Shown here: positions 46,756 to 54,901 of the stretch, piece by piece
Layout: each line of letters begins with the position of its first letter
Position numbering within the stretch: the stretch's first letter is position 1
NCBI GenBank assembly: GCA_002929135.1
Contig: PESC01000012.1
Coordinates: 1 to 64,000 of the forward strand
Origin: Methylomonas sp.
GTDB taxonomy: Bacteria; Pseudomonadota; Gammaproteobacteria; Methylococcales; Methylomonadaceae
Length of the DNA stretch: 64,000 bases
Direction: 5' to 3'
The notes under the pieces: generated by a model
What the model was told of the DNA's origin: nothing
Databases searched by the model: none
The model's input: only the letters and a program-made list of their open reading frames with translations
Position numbers and translations under genes: made by a program

Positions 46756-47811
46756 CTACTTTGGGTTTGTTGGGTTTGTCGGGGCCGGAAAGTGGGCAAG
46801 TTGAGCAAGTGCGGTTTGCAATCTCGACCAGTCGGCTTCGTTACCGGGCAGGCCGAAGCGTATGCTTTGCGGGCGATCAAACGATCGGGTCAGTATGCCT
46901 TGCCGGGCCAGCGCCTCATGCAGCCAGATTGCCCGCTCGCTGTGTAGCCATTGAAACAGCGTACAGCCACCGCTGGCTGGCTGGCCGCAATCGCGCAGCA
47001 AGGCTTCCAGTCGCTGGCCGCTGTGTTGCAGAGCTTGCGCTGCTTGTCGTTGCCAGGGCAGATCGGCCAGTGCCAGCGCCGCCACATGCCGCGCCGGGCG
47101 ACTGATGCTCCAGGGGCCTAGTGTTTCACGCAAGCTGTGCAGCAGTGGCGGTTCGGCGCTGACGAAACCGACGCGAATGCCCGCCAGGCCAAAAAACTTG
47201 CCGATCGAGCGCAACACGATCAGGCCGGGACGGGTCGGCAACGGACACAGGCTGTGGTCGTGGGCAATGGCGTCGATAAAGGCTTCATCGACGATCAACC
47301 AGCCACCGTGCTCCGCCAGACGAGTATGCCAGGCCAGCAGGCGTTGTGCTGGCCACAATCGGCCGGTCGGGTTGTTCGGATTGATGAGAATCAACACATC
47401 GAGCCTGGCTATTGCCTCATCGATCATCGCCTCGGTGAGTTCGATTACGTCATGACCGGTCTTGCGCCAGGCGGCGGCATGTTCGGCATAGGCCGGGTGC
47501 AACACGCCAACGCGGCTGCGTGGCCTGAGTGCAGGCAGGGTTTGAATCGCGGCCTGCGAACCGGCTACGGCCAGCAGGTTGGTATTGGCGTAATAAGCTT
47601 GCGCGGCGGTCAGCAGTTCGTCATCGTCATCCGGCAAGCGTTGCCAGCAATCGGCGGGTAATGCGGGCACCGGCCAGCCGTTGGGGTTGATGCCGGTCGA
47701 AAGATCCAGCCAGCATTCGGGGGGGATTCCATACTGTCGTGCTGCCGCCAGCAGGCGGCCTCCGTGTTCGAGCAAATCCAGAGTCTCCGTGTCGGGCGTA
47801 GTGGCTGTCAT
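46756..47811 (-). CDS. cobC: Threonine-phosphate decarboxylase / CobC-type cobalamin biosynthesis aminotransferase
   Basis: PLP-dependent class I fold enzyme giving (R)-1-amino-2-propanol phosphate for the cobamide side chain. It is called CobD in Salmonella and CobC in Pseudomonas. It has 351 residues from ATG at 47811. The N-terminal HGGRLLAAARQYGIPPECWLD and LSTGINPNGWP are diagnostic. INPNNPTGR, VDEAFID and the PLP lysine in RSIGKFFGLAGIRVGF are intact. It works with CbiB, encoded at 58.5 kb. No cobalamin riboswitch is visible upstream, and it leads into an RND operon. Confidence 0.9.
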   Translation of the reverse strand: MTATTPDTETLDLLEHGGRLLAAARQYGIPPECWLDLSTGINPNGWPVPALPADCWQRLPDDDDELLTAAQAYYANTNLLAVAGSQAAIQTLPALRPRSRVGVLHPAYAEHAAAWRKTGHDVIELTEAMIDEAIARLDVLILINPNNPTGRLWPAQRLLAWHTRLAEHGGWLIVDEAFIDAIAHDHSLCPLPTRPGLIVLRSIGKFFGLAGIRVGFVSAEPPLLHSLRETLGPWSISRPARHVAALALADLPWQRQAAQALQHSGQRLEALLRDCGQPASGGCTLFQWLHSERAIWLHEALARQGILTRSFDRPQSIRFGLPGNEADWSRLQTALAQLAHFPAPTNPTNPK

Positions 47812-47856
47812 GAAGCGGGTGCATCGCTCTGGAAAATGGAAGACAGCTTCGCGGGA

Positions 47857-47963
47857 GCGACGACTTTCCTGGTTCCACGGTTTCCCGTGGGAATCCATGC
47901 TGGGCGAGCATGAAGATCATGTTCGCGTCCGGTATGCATTCCCACGCGGAGCGTGGGAACGAG
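47857..47963. repeat. Dispersed palindromic repeat, full copy
   Basis: Left arm: CCACGG...CCGTGGGAA around 47875-47893. Right arm: TTCCCACGC (47939-47947) with GCGTGGGAA (47951-47959), then CGAG. The middle TGGGCGAGCATGAA and GTCCGGT match the diverged copy at 8313-8422; the right arm matches the copy at 4086-4110. It fills the gap between cobC and mtiP. Confidence 0.8.
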
Positions 47964-47993
47964 AAAAGCAGAATTACAATCTATGGCGAAATG

Positions 47994-48728
47994 CTATGCA
48001 GCAACCACGGCTTGCAGCAGTTTTAGTGCGCGGGCCATGCCGATCTGCAAATTCTTTTCGATTTCCGCCATGGTGATCTCACCATCGACGATACCGGCTG
48101 CCCAGTTGGCAACTACAGAAATGTTGGCGTAGGCCATGCCCAGCTCACGCGCCAGTGCGGCTTCCGGCATGCCGGTCATGCCGACCAGGTCGCAACCGTC
48201 GCGTTTCAGGCGGCGGATTTCGGCGATGGTTTCCAGCCTAGGGCCTTGGGTGCAGCCATAGGTGGCGGTTTCGACGAGGTTGAAATCCAGCCCCTGCGCG
48301 GCGGCGATGATGCGTTGGCGCAAGGCGGGAGTGTAGGGTTCGGTGAAGTCGATGTGGGTGACGTGTTCCAGCGCGTCGGCGAAGAACGTATGTTCCCGGC
48401 CATAGCTGTAATCGATGATCTGGTCGGGTATGGCGATTTGCGCCGGCGCCATGGCCTCGGTAATGCCGCCCACCGCCGCAACGCCGATGATGTCGGTTGC
48501 GCCCAGGTGTTTCAGACCCCAGATGTTGGCGCGGTAATTGAGCTTGTGCGGCGGCAAGCGATGCGGGTTGCCGTGCCGTGCCAGGAAAATCAGGCGCTGG
48601 CCGTTCAATTCGCCGATGACATACGGCGCCGACGGTTCGCCATACGGCGTGGCAAGGCATTGTTCGCCGCTGAGGGTCAGTTCACTGATTTGATTCAGGC
48701 CGGTGCCGCCGATGATGGCCAGTGTCAT
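47994..48728 (-). CDS. S-methyl-5'-thioinosine (or thioadenosine) phosphorylase
   Basis: Purine nucleoside phosphorylase family, 244 residues from ATG at 48728. IIGGTGLNQI, FLARHGNPHRLPPHKLNYRANIW, GVAAVGGITEAMAP and MTGMPEAALARELGMAYA are conserved. Its place directly after hpt and nagZ matches the Pseudomonas methylthioinosine phosphorylase locus, which favours thioinosine as substrate; methylthioadenosine is the alternative. The start overlaps the hpt stop by 4 bp. It would recycle the methylthio purine by-product of polyamine synthesis. Confidence 0.9.
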   Translation of the reverse strand: MTLAIIGGTGLNQISELTLSGEQCLATPYGEPSAPYVIGELNGQRLIFLARHGNPHRLPPHKLNYRANIWGLKHLGATDIIGVAAVGGITEAMAPAQIAIPDQIIDYSYGREHTFFADALEHVTHIDFTEPYTPALRQRIIAAAQGLDFNLVETATYGCTQGPRLETIAEIRRLKRDGCDLVGMTGMPEAALARELGMAYANISVVANWAAGIVDGEITMAEIEKNLQIGMARALKLLQAVVAA

Positions 48729-49285
48729 GAGGTTTCCTTGCAGGCATAAATGCCTGCCGCGTTGCGCAGGTAGTTTTTGTAGTCCATGCCGTAACCGAAC
48801 AGGTAATGGTTTTCTACTGGCAAGCCGACGAAATCGGCGGCGATGGGCTTGGCGTGTTCCAGCATCTTGTCGAGCAGGACAGCGGTATAGACCGATGCCG
48901 CGCCTTGCGCCTTGCACCAGTCGACGATGGCTTTCAGGGTGTGGCCTTCATCGAGGATGTCGTCGACGATCAGAAGGTTGCGGTCTTGCAACGGTGTCGT
49001 CGGCTGGAACAGCCAGTGGATGTCTTGCCCCGTGGTACTGCCGCGATAGCGCGAGGCGTGCAGGCTGTCGAGCATCAAAGGAAAACTCAGGCGCGGCAGC
49101 AACTGGCCAGCCACGATGATGCCGCCGTTGATGACGCACAGCACCAGCGGGTTGGCATCGGCCAGGCGCTCGTTGATGGCGCAAGCCATGCGATCGAGTG
49201 CGGTGTTGACCTGATTCTGGTCGTAGAGCAAACGGGCGGTTTGCGCAACCTGGTCGATTTCCTCAAGGTTGATTTTGTCAAGCAT
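48725..49285 (-). CDS. hpt: Hypoxanthine-guanine phosphoribosyltransferase
   Basis: Salvages hypoxanthine or guanine with PRPP, 186 residues. The PRPP motif is NLLIVDDILDEGHTLKAI, and SLHASRYRG and FGYGMDYKNYLRN are also present. The start is ATG at 49285 (MLDKINLEEIDQVAQTA); it overlaps the nagZ stop by 8 bp. A longer frame up to 49576 lies inside nagZ and is rejected. It would complement the phosphorylase downstream. Confidence 0.94.
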   Translation of the reverse strand: MLDKINLEEIDQVAQTARLLYDQNQVNTALDRMACAINERLADANPLVLCVINGGIIVAGQLLPRLSFPLMLDSLHASRYRGSTTGQDIHWLFQPTTPLQDRNLLIVDDILDEGHTLKAIVDWCKAQGAASVYTAVLLDKMLEHAKPIAADFVGLPVENHYLFGYGMDYKNYLRNAAGIYACKETS

Positions 49286-50294
49286 GGCTGTCGTGAAGTT
49301 GTTGAATGTGGTTGGCAATGCGTTGCCAGTCGTCTGAAGCCAGCAAGTCCTGGCGATCGAAGCGGGCCTTGCCCAGCATGTTGGCCAGGCGGCGCTGGCG
49401 ATGGTTGGCGGGCTTGCGCGGCAATTGCTCCAGCACTTGTTCGGCAGCCTGCGGGTGGTTGCAAACCAGCAGCATGTCGCAACCAGCTTCCTGCGCGGCC
49501 AGGGCGCGATCGAGGTAGCCGCCGACACAGGCGGCGCCTGCCATGCTGAGGTCGTCGCTGAAAATGGCACCGTCAAAGCCTAGTTCCCGGCGCAGTATGT
49601 CTTGCAACCAGACGCCGGAAAATCCGGCGGGCAGATCATCGACCGCCGGGTAAACCACATGCGCGGGCATGACGGCTTCCAGGCCATCGGCTATCAAGGT
49701 TTTGAACGGCAGTAAATCCTGGGTGCGAATGTCGTCCAGGCTGCGCTCGTCGATCGGCAGTGTCAGGTGCGAATCCAGCGCCACCGCGCCATGGCCGGGG
49801 AAATGCTTGCCGGTTGCCGCCATGCCTGCCCGGCGCATGCCTTGGGCGAAAGCCGCAGCCAGGCGGGCGGCGGTCGGGCTGTCTTGCGAAAACGAGCGAT
49901 CACCGATGATTTCGCTGACACCGCAATCGACATCCAGCACCGGCGCAAAGCTGAAATCGACATCGACCGTGCGCAATTCTGCCGCCATCAGCCAGCCGGC
50001 GTCTTCGGCAAGGCCGGGTTGTTCGGCATAGGCCGCAGCAGGCGGCAACCGGGTAAAGCCATGCTGGAAACGTTGAACGCGCCCACCTTCCTGATCGACT
50101 GCGATCAAAATATCGCCTTGTCGGGTTTTGCGGATGGCTTCGATCAAAGCTTGAACTTGTGCCGGATCGTGGAAATTGCGGGCGAACAGAATCAGGGCGC
50201 CGGTGTTGGGATGGCGGATTTTTTCCTTGTCCAGGGCGGATAATTCATGACCCTGAATGTCGATCATGACCGGGCCGATTGTGGGGGTTCTCAT
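49278..50294 (-). CDS. nagZ: Beta-N-acetylhexosaminidase NagZ (GH3)
   Basis: Cytoplasmic glycosidase removing GlcNAc from muropeptides in wall recycling. It has 338 residues. The GH3 motifs are VDQEGGRVQRF, the KHFPGHGAVALDSH loop carrying the acid/base histidine, and the nucleophile in FSDDLSMAGA. It is first in a nagZ-hpt-mtiP operon. Together with amgK and murU (36-37.7 kb) it covers a recycling route to UDP-MurNAc. Confidence 0.97.
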   Translation of the reverse strand: MRTPTIGPVMIDIQGHELSALDKEKIRHPNTGALILFARNFHDPAQVQALIEAIRKTRQGDILIAVDQEGGRVQRFQHGFTRLPPAAAYAEQPGLAEDAGWLMAAELRTVDVDFSFAPVLDVDCGVSEIIGDRSFSQDSPTAARLAAAFAQGMRRAGMAATGKHFPGHGAVALDSHLTLPIDERSLDDIRTQDLLPFKTLIADGLEAVMPAHVVYPAVDDLPAGFSGVWLQDILRRELGFDGAIFSDDLSMAGAACVGGYLDRALAAQEAGCDMLLVCNHPQAAEQVLEQLPRKPANHRQRRLANMLGKARFDRQDLLASDDWQRIANHIQQLHDSHA

Positions 50295-50332
50295 GAGTGC
50301 TAAAAACAGAAAATCGAATATATTTGGTGTTT

Positions 50333-50383
50333 CATAAGTTCCTGGCTGAGACGGCTCTGAGCTAGACTGTGCAAGAACTTATG
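50333..50383. promoter_or_regulatory. Inverted repeat in the nagZ/fliL divergent spacer
   Basis: CATAAGTTC (50333-50341) is perfectly inverted at 50375-50383 (GAACTTATG), 33 bp apart. It lies between the divergent nagZ and fliL-like genes. It could be an operator or leader structure; nothing in the sequence decides. Confidence 0.4.
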
Positions 50384-50434
50384 GGAAAAAACAATACTGC
50401 CAAAAGTTGTCAATCCATTATATGAGGAATCATC

Positions 50435-50839
50435 GTGCGAAACGTCGTTATGTTGCTTGCCCTGCTGATGTTACCGGTTACCGTCTGGGCCAATTCCGAG
50501 AAAAAGGCTGATGAAAGCGCCGGGCCTGTTTTGGAATATGTCGAAATGAGTCCCAAGTTCACGGTCAATCTGGCGGAGCCGAAAAAATACCTGTTGCTGA
50601 ATGTGCAATTGCTGGTCGAAGGTGCCGAGCATGTCGAAAAAGTCAAAAAACACATGCCGGTGCTGCGCCATGAAATGATCATGATGCTGAGCGGCATGCA
50701 TGCGGCTGACCTGCAAACCATGGAACAACGCGAAGCTTTGCGTCTGAAAACCAAACAGCTGATGACCGATTTGCTGACCAAACTCCAGAACAGCGATGGT
50801 TTTCGCGACGTGTTCTTTTCCGAGTTCCTGGTGAATTGA
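50435..50839 (+). CDS. FliL-like protein, exported, orphan
   Basis: A 134-residue member of the FliL family (flagellar stator-associated). The start is GTG at 50435 with GAGGA about eight bases upstream. A signal peptide or anchor MRNVVMLLALLMLPVTVWA is followed by the FliL domain: FTVNLAEPKKYLLLNVQLLVEG, KKHMPVLRHEMIMMLSG, REALRLKTKQLM. There are no flagellar genes nearby. Such stand-alone FliL-like proteins occur in many Gammaproteobacteria; their role is unclear. Confidence 0.87.
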   Translation: MRNVVMLLALLMLPVTVWANSEKKADESAGPVLEYVEMSPKFTVNLAEPKKYLLLNVQLLVEGAEHVEKVKKHMPVLRHEMIMMLSGMHAADLQTMEQREALRLKTKQLMTDLLTKLQNSDGFRDVFFSEFLVN

Positions 50840-50861
50840 ACGGTTCTGGGTGAATGACCGC

Positions 50862-50892
50862 GTTCGTTCCTGCGGTTTCCGTGGGAGCGAAC
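50862..50892. terminator. Hairpin after the fliL-like gene
   Basis: GTTCGTTCC (50862-50870) and GGAGCGAAC (50884-50892) pair with one G-T. It lies about 20 bp past the stop and has no T-run. It is a candidate transcription end or a relict of the GTGGGA-type repeat. Confidence 0.4.
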
Positions 50893-51019
50893 GGCCTGAC
50901 TTACCGCCGTACAGATTTTCGTTTTGAATGAAATCGGTCTTTTTCGAAACCGATAATTCTGCTTAAATGCCGCGCTGGCCGTCGGGCCTACTTGTCCGTA
51001 ACTTCTGCCCCTGATCGCT

Positions 51020-52306
51020 GTGTCGAAACTCAAGTCCAGTCTGCTTTCGCTCGTTGTCTTGCTTCTTTTCTGCCAATCGACCTATGCCCGTTATGCGGCC
51101 ATCGTGGTCGATGTCGAAACGGGGCGCGTGGTTCATGAGGTTGAATCCACCCATCGCTGGTACCCTGCCTCGCTGACTAAAGTCATGACGGTTTACATGA
51201 CGTTGGTGGCCATCGAGTCGGGGCATTTGCAACTCGATGACATGCTGACGGTATCGCGTCATGCCGCATTGCAACCCAATTCAAAACTGGGGTTGGTACA
51301 GGGGCAGCGCATCAGCGTCGAAAACGCCATCAAGGCGGTGACGACGCGCTCTGCCAACGATGCCGCCGTGGTACTGGCCGAACGTCTGGGCGGCACGGAA
51401 GGCAATTTCGCCGCGATGATGACCCGGCAGGCACACAGCCTGGGCATGTACAACAGCGCATTCCGCAATGCCAGCGGTTTGCCGGATGAAGGCCAGATCA
51501 GCAGCGCCCGCGACCTGGCTGTGTTGTCCACGGCCTTGATTCGCAACTTTCCCCGGCATTACCACTATTTCTCGCTGACCGAATTTGCCTACAAGGGCCG
51601 CGTGTTGCCCAACACCAATAAGATTCTGAAAACCTACCCTGATGCCGACGGCTTGAAAACCGGGTTTACCTGTGGTTCCGGTTACAACCTGATTGCATCG
51701 GCAAAGCGTAACGGTCATCGCCTGGTTGCGGTGCTGTTGGGGGGGCACAGCAGCGCCGAACGGTTCAACCAGATGGGTAATCTGCTCGATCTGGGATTCG
51801 AAAAAACCGCTGCTGGCAATCTGGGTGTGCCGTTGGTTCAGTTGCACGACAATAATGTCGAACCGCCGCCGTTTCAGTTGGCGTTCAATCGCTGCGCCGG
51901 CAGCGCCGAGCAAATGGGTGCCGACATTGATCATGGCGAGCGCCATGCCGCCATCCACATCAAGCCGGATCACCCTGGCCCACGTCTGCAACAGGTGGCG
52001 GTCAAGCCTGCCAAACATCGCCCCCCCCCCACCCGATCAAGCCGAGCCAGCAAGCACACCGGTGACAAATGGGCGGTCATGCTCGGCGACCAGACCCGCA
52101 AAGTGGATGCCGACGCCAAGCTGAGCCAGACTCGTCGGCACCTCGGGGTGCTGGCCAAAACCGGACAACCCCGCGTTGTCGGCCATAAAGTCAAGGGCAA
52201 ACAGGTGTGGCGCACCTTGTGGACCGGATTGGCACAATCCGAAGCCAGCAGTTTCTGCAAGAAGCTGCGCACCAAAAATCAGGATTGCACCGTCTTGCCG
52301 GGTTGA
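51020..52306 (+). CDS. D-alanyl-D-alanine carboxypeptidase (S11) with C-terminal SPOR domain
   Basis: Periplasmic penicillin-binding protein trimming peptidoglycan stem peptides, 428 residues from GTG at 51020. It has a signal peptide MSKLKSSLLSLVVLLLFCQSTYA. The catalytic motifs are complete: SLTK (Ser51, Lys54), SAN (111-113) and KTG (213-215). A variable linker (about 265-348) leads to a SPOR-like domain (349-428, KWAVMLGDQ...), which binds denuded glycan at division sites. The linker contains ten consecutive C at 52021-52030 (codons 334-337, RPPP). One base lost or gained there would stop translation before the SPOR domain. Confidence 0.92.
   Translation: MSKLKSSLLSLVVLLLFCQSTYARYAAIVVDVETGRVVHEVESTHRWYPASLTKVMTVYMTLVAIESGHLQLDDMLTVSRHAALQPNSKLGLVQGQRISVENAIKAVTTRSANDAAVVLAERLGGTEGNFAAMMTRQAHSLGMYNSAFRNASGLPDEGQISSARDLAVLSTALIRNFPRHYHYFSLTEFAYKGRVLPNTNKILKTYPDADGLKTGFTCGSGYNLIASAKRNGHRLVAVLLGGHSSAERFNQMGNLLDLGFEKTAAGNLGVPLVQLHDNNVEPPPFQLAFNRCAGSAEQMGADIDHGERHAAIHIKPDHPGPRLQQVAVKPAKHRPPPTRSSRASKHTGDKWAVMLGDQTRKVDADAKLSQTRRHLGVLAKTGQPRVVGHKVKGKQVWRTLWTGLAQSEASSFCKKLRTKNQDCTVLPG
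52021..52030 (+). repeat. C10 homopolymer tract inside the carboxypeptidase gene
   Basis: Ten consecutive C between the peptidase and SPOR parts. With one C deleted the frame ends at TGA/TAG-type stop 52122-52124; with one C added it stops at TGA 52063-52065. Both removals cover the whole SPOR domain. Whether length varies in cells cannot be seen here; a sequencing or assembly length error is also possible. Confidence 0.9.
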
Positions 52307-52328
52307 TGCGGCTGACAGCGCTTGGCTG

Positions 52329-52535
52329 TCAGTAATGTGGTGGCCGCTCGGCCACGATCTCGACGTCCTGTTTGGCCAGTGCCAGACTTTTGATTTTTTC
52401 GTTCAATACCTTGCAGGTTTCCTCAAGTTTTCCCAGTTGTTTTTGCTGCTTGGCAACGACTACGTTCAAGGCCTGGATCAGGTCTTCCTGGTAGGCCAGT
52501 TTGATTTCCAGTTCGATGATGCGGTTTTCGGTCAT
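52329..52535 (-). CDS. slyX: SlyX family protein
   Basis: A 68-residue coiled-coil protein. The start is ATG at 52535 (MTENRIIELEIKLAYQEDLI) with AAGG seven bases upstream. The heptads continue through ALNVVVAKQQKQLGKLEETC, and it ends ERPPHY, the family's usual C-terminal PPHY. The function of SlyX is not established. It is convergent with the carboxypeptidase gene. Confidence 0.92.
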   Translation of the reverse strand: MTENRIIELEIKLAYQEDLIQALNVVVAKQQKQLGKLEETCKVLNEKIKSLALAKQDVEIVAERPPHY

Positions 52536-52661
52536 GAATTCGCCTTGGATTTGCTTGCTTGCGTGATTTAACAAAACCGTACGTTGACGGGATTTTGAGG
52601 CGAATGCGCCGGAAAAACCGGGCTATGATAGCGCCGGAACCCATTTTTGCGAGGTGTAGCG

Positions 52662-52964
52662 ATGGCAACGATCACAGACCCGGTCATAGGTCGCTGGTAC
52701 AAAGACTTCGAAAACGATTTGACATTCACGGTGGTGGCGCTCGAAGGCGATAACGAATCGATAGCCGTGCAATACGCCAACGGCGACCTCGGCGAGTACG
52801 ACAACGAGACCTGGTATGCCTCGACCTTTGATTACATCGAAGATCCGGACGATTGGAGTGCGCCGTTCGACGATCTCGAAACCGATGATCTGGGGCATTC
52901 CGACCCCGACCGCCACGTCCGCCCCGATCAGGATGGCATGGACTTATCGAATTTTTTGGACTGA
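52662..52964 (+). CDS. Small acidic protein, DUF6763-like, function unknown
   Basis: A 100-residue acidic protein starting MATITDPVIGRWYKD, with GAGGTG upstream of ATG at 52662. The core VVALEGDNESIAVQYANGDLGEYDNETWY looks like a small beta domain; the tail is rich in Asp. It resembles a small gammaproteobacterial family (DUF6763, from memory). It lies 10 bp before the ATPase gene and is probably co-transcribed. Confidence 0.7.
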   Translation: MATITDPVIGRWYKDFENDLTFTVVALEGDNESIAVQYANGDLGEYDNETWYASTFDYIEDPDDWSAPFDDLETDDLGHSDPDRHVRPDQDGMDLSNFLD

Positions 52965-52974
52965 GTTATATTTT

Positions 52975-53823
52975 ATGAAAATGACGCCACAACAATTCCT
53001 GGATTGGGAATCGAAAAGCATCACCTTGCTGGCCATGTCCGGCGCGGGGAAAACCACATTGTCGAACAAGCTGCCCAAAGACAAGTGGTTTCATTATTCC
53101 GGCGATTACCGCATCGGCACCAAGTATCTGGAAGAACCCATACTCGACAACATCAAACAGCAAGCCATGGGCGTGCCGTTTCTGCGCGATTTATTCAAAT
53201 CGGATTCGATCTACATTTGCAGCAACATCACGGTCGACAATCTGGCGCCGGTGGCCAGTTTTCTGGGCAAGATCGGCGATCCGGCACAAGGCGGGCTGAC
53301 GCTGGCGGAGTTCAAACGTCGCCAATGGCTGCACCGCCAGGCCGAGATCGCGGCGATGAATGACGTGCCCGAGTTCATCCACAAGGCCGAGGATATTTAC
53401 GGCTACAAACATTTCATCAACGATGCCGGTGGCAGCGTCTGCGAGCTGGATTGCCCCGAGGTGATCGAAACCCTGGCCCGCCATACGCTGATCGTTTACA
53501 TCAAGATTCCCCCCAACCTGGAACAAACTCTTATCGATCGTGCCCGCAAGGAACCCAAACCTTTGTATTACCGACCGGAATTCGTCGATGAAAAACTGGC
53601 GAATTTCATGCGGGAACGTGGCTACTCATCAACTGACCAGATTGCCCCCGACGATTTCGTCGCCTGGGTATTTCCCGAGCTGTTTAGGGCCAGAGTGCCG
53701 CGCTACGAGGCCATCGCGGCGCAACACGGTTACATCATCGACGGCGACGCCGCTGCGCGGGTGCAAAACGAAGCCCAATTCATTCAACTGATTGCCGACG
53801 CCATTGCCCGGCAAACGTCTTGA
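52975..53823 (+). CDS. P-loop ATPase/kinase-like protein upstream of metA
   Basis: A 282-residue protein with a Walker A motif, LLAMSGAGKTTLSNKLP (residues 18-34). It then resembles a small-molecule or nucleotide kinase fold: HYSGDYRIGTKYL, NDAGGSVCELDCPEV, VYIKIPPNLEQTLIDRARKEPKPLYY. The ATG at 52981 is an alternative start. The function is unknown. It is followed 13 bp later by metA and preceded by the DUF6763-like gene; the metA link recalls similar pairs in other Proteobacteria. Confidence 0.8.
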   Translation: MKMTPQQFLDWESKSITLLAMSGAGKTTLSNKLPKDKWFHYSGDYRIGTKYLEEPILDNIKQQAMGVPFLRDLFKSDSIYICSNITVDNLAPVASFLGKIGDPAQGGLTLAEFKRRQWLHRQAEIAAMNDVPEFIHKAEDIYGYKHFINDAGGSVCELDCPEVIETLARHTLIVYIKIPPNLEQTLIDRARKEPKPLYYRPEFVDEKLANFMRERGYSSTDQIAPDDFVAWVFPELFRARVPRYEAIAAQHGYIIDGDAAARVQNEAQFIQLIADAIARQTS

Positions 53824-53836
53824 CCGGGCGGTATCG

Positions 53837-54901
53837 ATGCCCTTAGTTGCTCATACCGATTTACCCACGTTTTCCCGCCTGAAAGACGAAGGCGAAGATG
53901 TTTTGTCACAGAAGCGCGCCAGTCAGCAGTCGATCCGCGAATTGCACATCGGTTTGCTGAACATCATGCCCGATGCCGCGCTGGAAGCCACCGAACGCCA
54001 GTTCTTCCGCCTGGTCGGCGCCTGTAACCAGATAGCCCAGTTTCACGTTCACCCGTTCACCATAGCGGGCATGGAGCGCGGCGAAGTCGCGCAAGCCCAC
54101 ATCGATCGATACTACGAGCCATTCGAACAAATCCGCCGCGAAGGTCTCGATGCCTTGATCATCAGCGGTGCCAACGTCACCCACGACCACCTGCAAGACG
54201 AAGCCTTCTGGCCACCGTTGATCGAGGTATTCGATTGGGCCAGGCTGAATGTCACCTCGACGCTGTGTTCGTGTCTGGCCACCCATGCTTTTATTCAACA
54301 TTATTATGGTGTCGAGCGTACACGGCTGCCCGCCAAGCGTTGGGGCGTGTTTTCCCACAAAGTAGTCGACCGTCTGCACCCGCTGGTTGCCGAAACCAAT
54401 AGCCGTTTCGACGTGCCGCACTCGCGTTTCAATGAAGTGTTTCAGGCCGACATGGAAAAACACGGTTTGCGAGTTCTGGTGGCTTCGGAAGACGCCGGTG
54501 TGCATCTGGCGGTGAGTCCCGACGGCTTCAGAATCGTGTTTTTCCAGGGCCATCCGGAATACGACGACATCAGTTTGCTGAAGGAATACAAGCGCGAAGT
54601 CATGCGTTTTCATAATGGCGAACGCGATGACTACCCGCCGTTTCCCGAGCACTACTTCGATAGCGCCTGCCAAGGACTGCTGAACCATTATGCCGACGAA
54701 GTCAAAGCCGCCAGGGCAGGGCGTCTACCGCTGCCAGCCATGCCAGAGGCAGACATCCTGCCGCATCTCGACATCACCTGGCGCGATTCCGCCAAAGCTG
54801 TGTTCAACAACTGGCTGGGTAAGATTTACCAGATCACCAACGAAGATCGCCGTCTGCCGTTCATGGATAATGTCGACCCAGACAACCCGCTGGGGCTTTG
54901 A
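53837..54901 (+). CDS. metA: Homoserine O-succinyltransferase, MetA family
   Basis: Acylates homoserine, the first committed step of methionine synthesis. It has 354 residues from the ATG at 53837. It is of the glutamine-amidotransferase-like type: LNIMPDAALEATERQFFRLVG, catalytic cysteine Cys146 in TSTLCSCLATHA, and the His/Glu of FFQGHPEYD. Acyl specificity (succinyl or acetyl) cannot be decided by eye. The stop codon abuts the start of the guanine deaminase gene. Confidence 0.93.
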   Translation: MPLVAHTDLPTFSRLKDEGEDVLSQKRASQQSIRELHIGLLNIMPDAALEATERQFFRLVGACNQIAQFHVHPFTIAGMERGEVAQAHIDRYYEPFEQIRREGLDALIISGANVTHDHLQDEAFWPPLIEVFDWARLNVTSTLCSCLATHAFIQHYYGVERTRLPAKRWGVFSHKVVDRLHPLVAETNSRFDVPHSRFNEVFQADMEKHGLRVLVASEDAGVHLAVSPDGFRIVFFQGHPEYDDISLLKEYKREVMRFHNGERDDYPPFPEHYFDSACQGLLNHYADEVKAARAGRLPLPAMPEADILPHLDITWRDSAKAVFNNWLGKIYQITNEDRRLPFMDNVDPDNPLGL

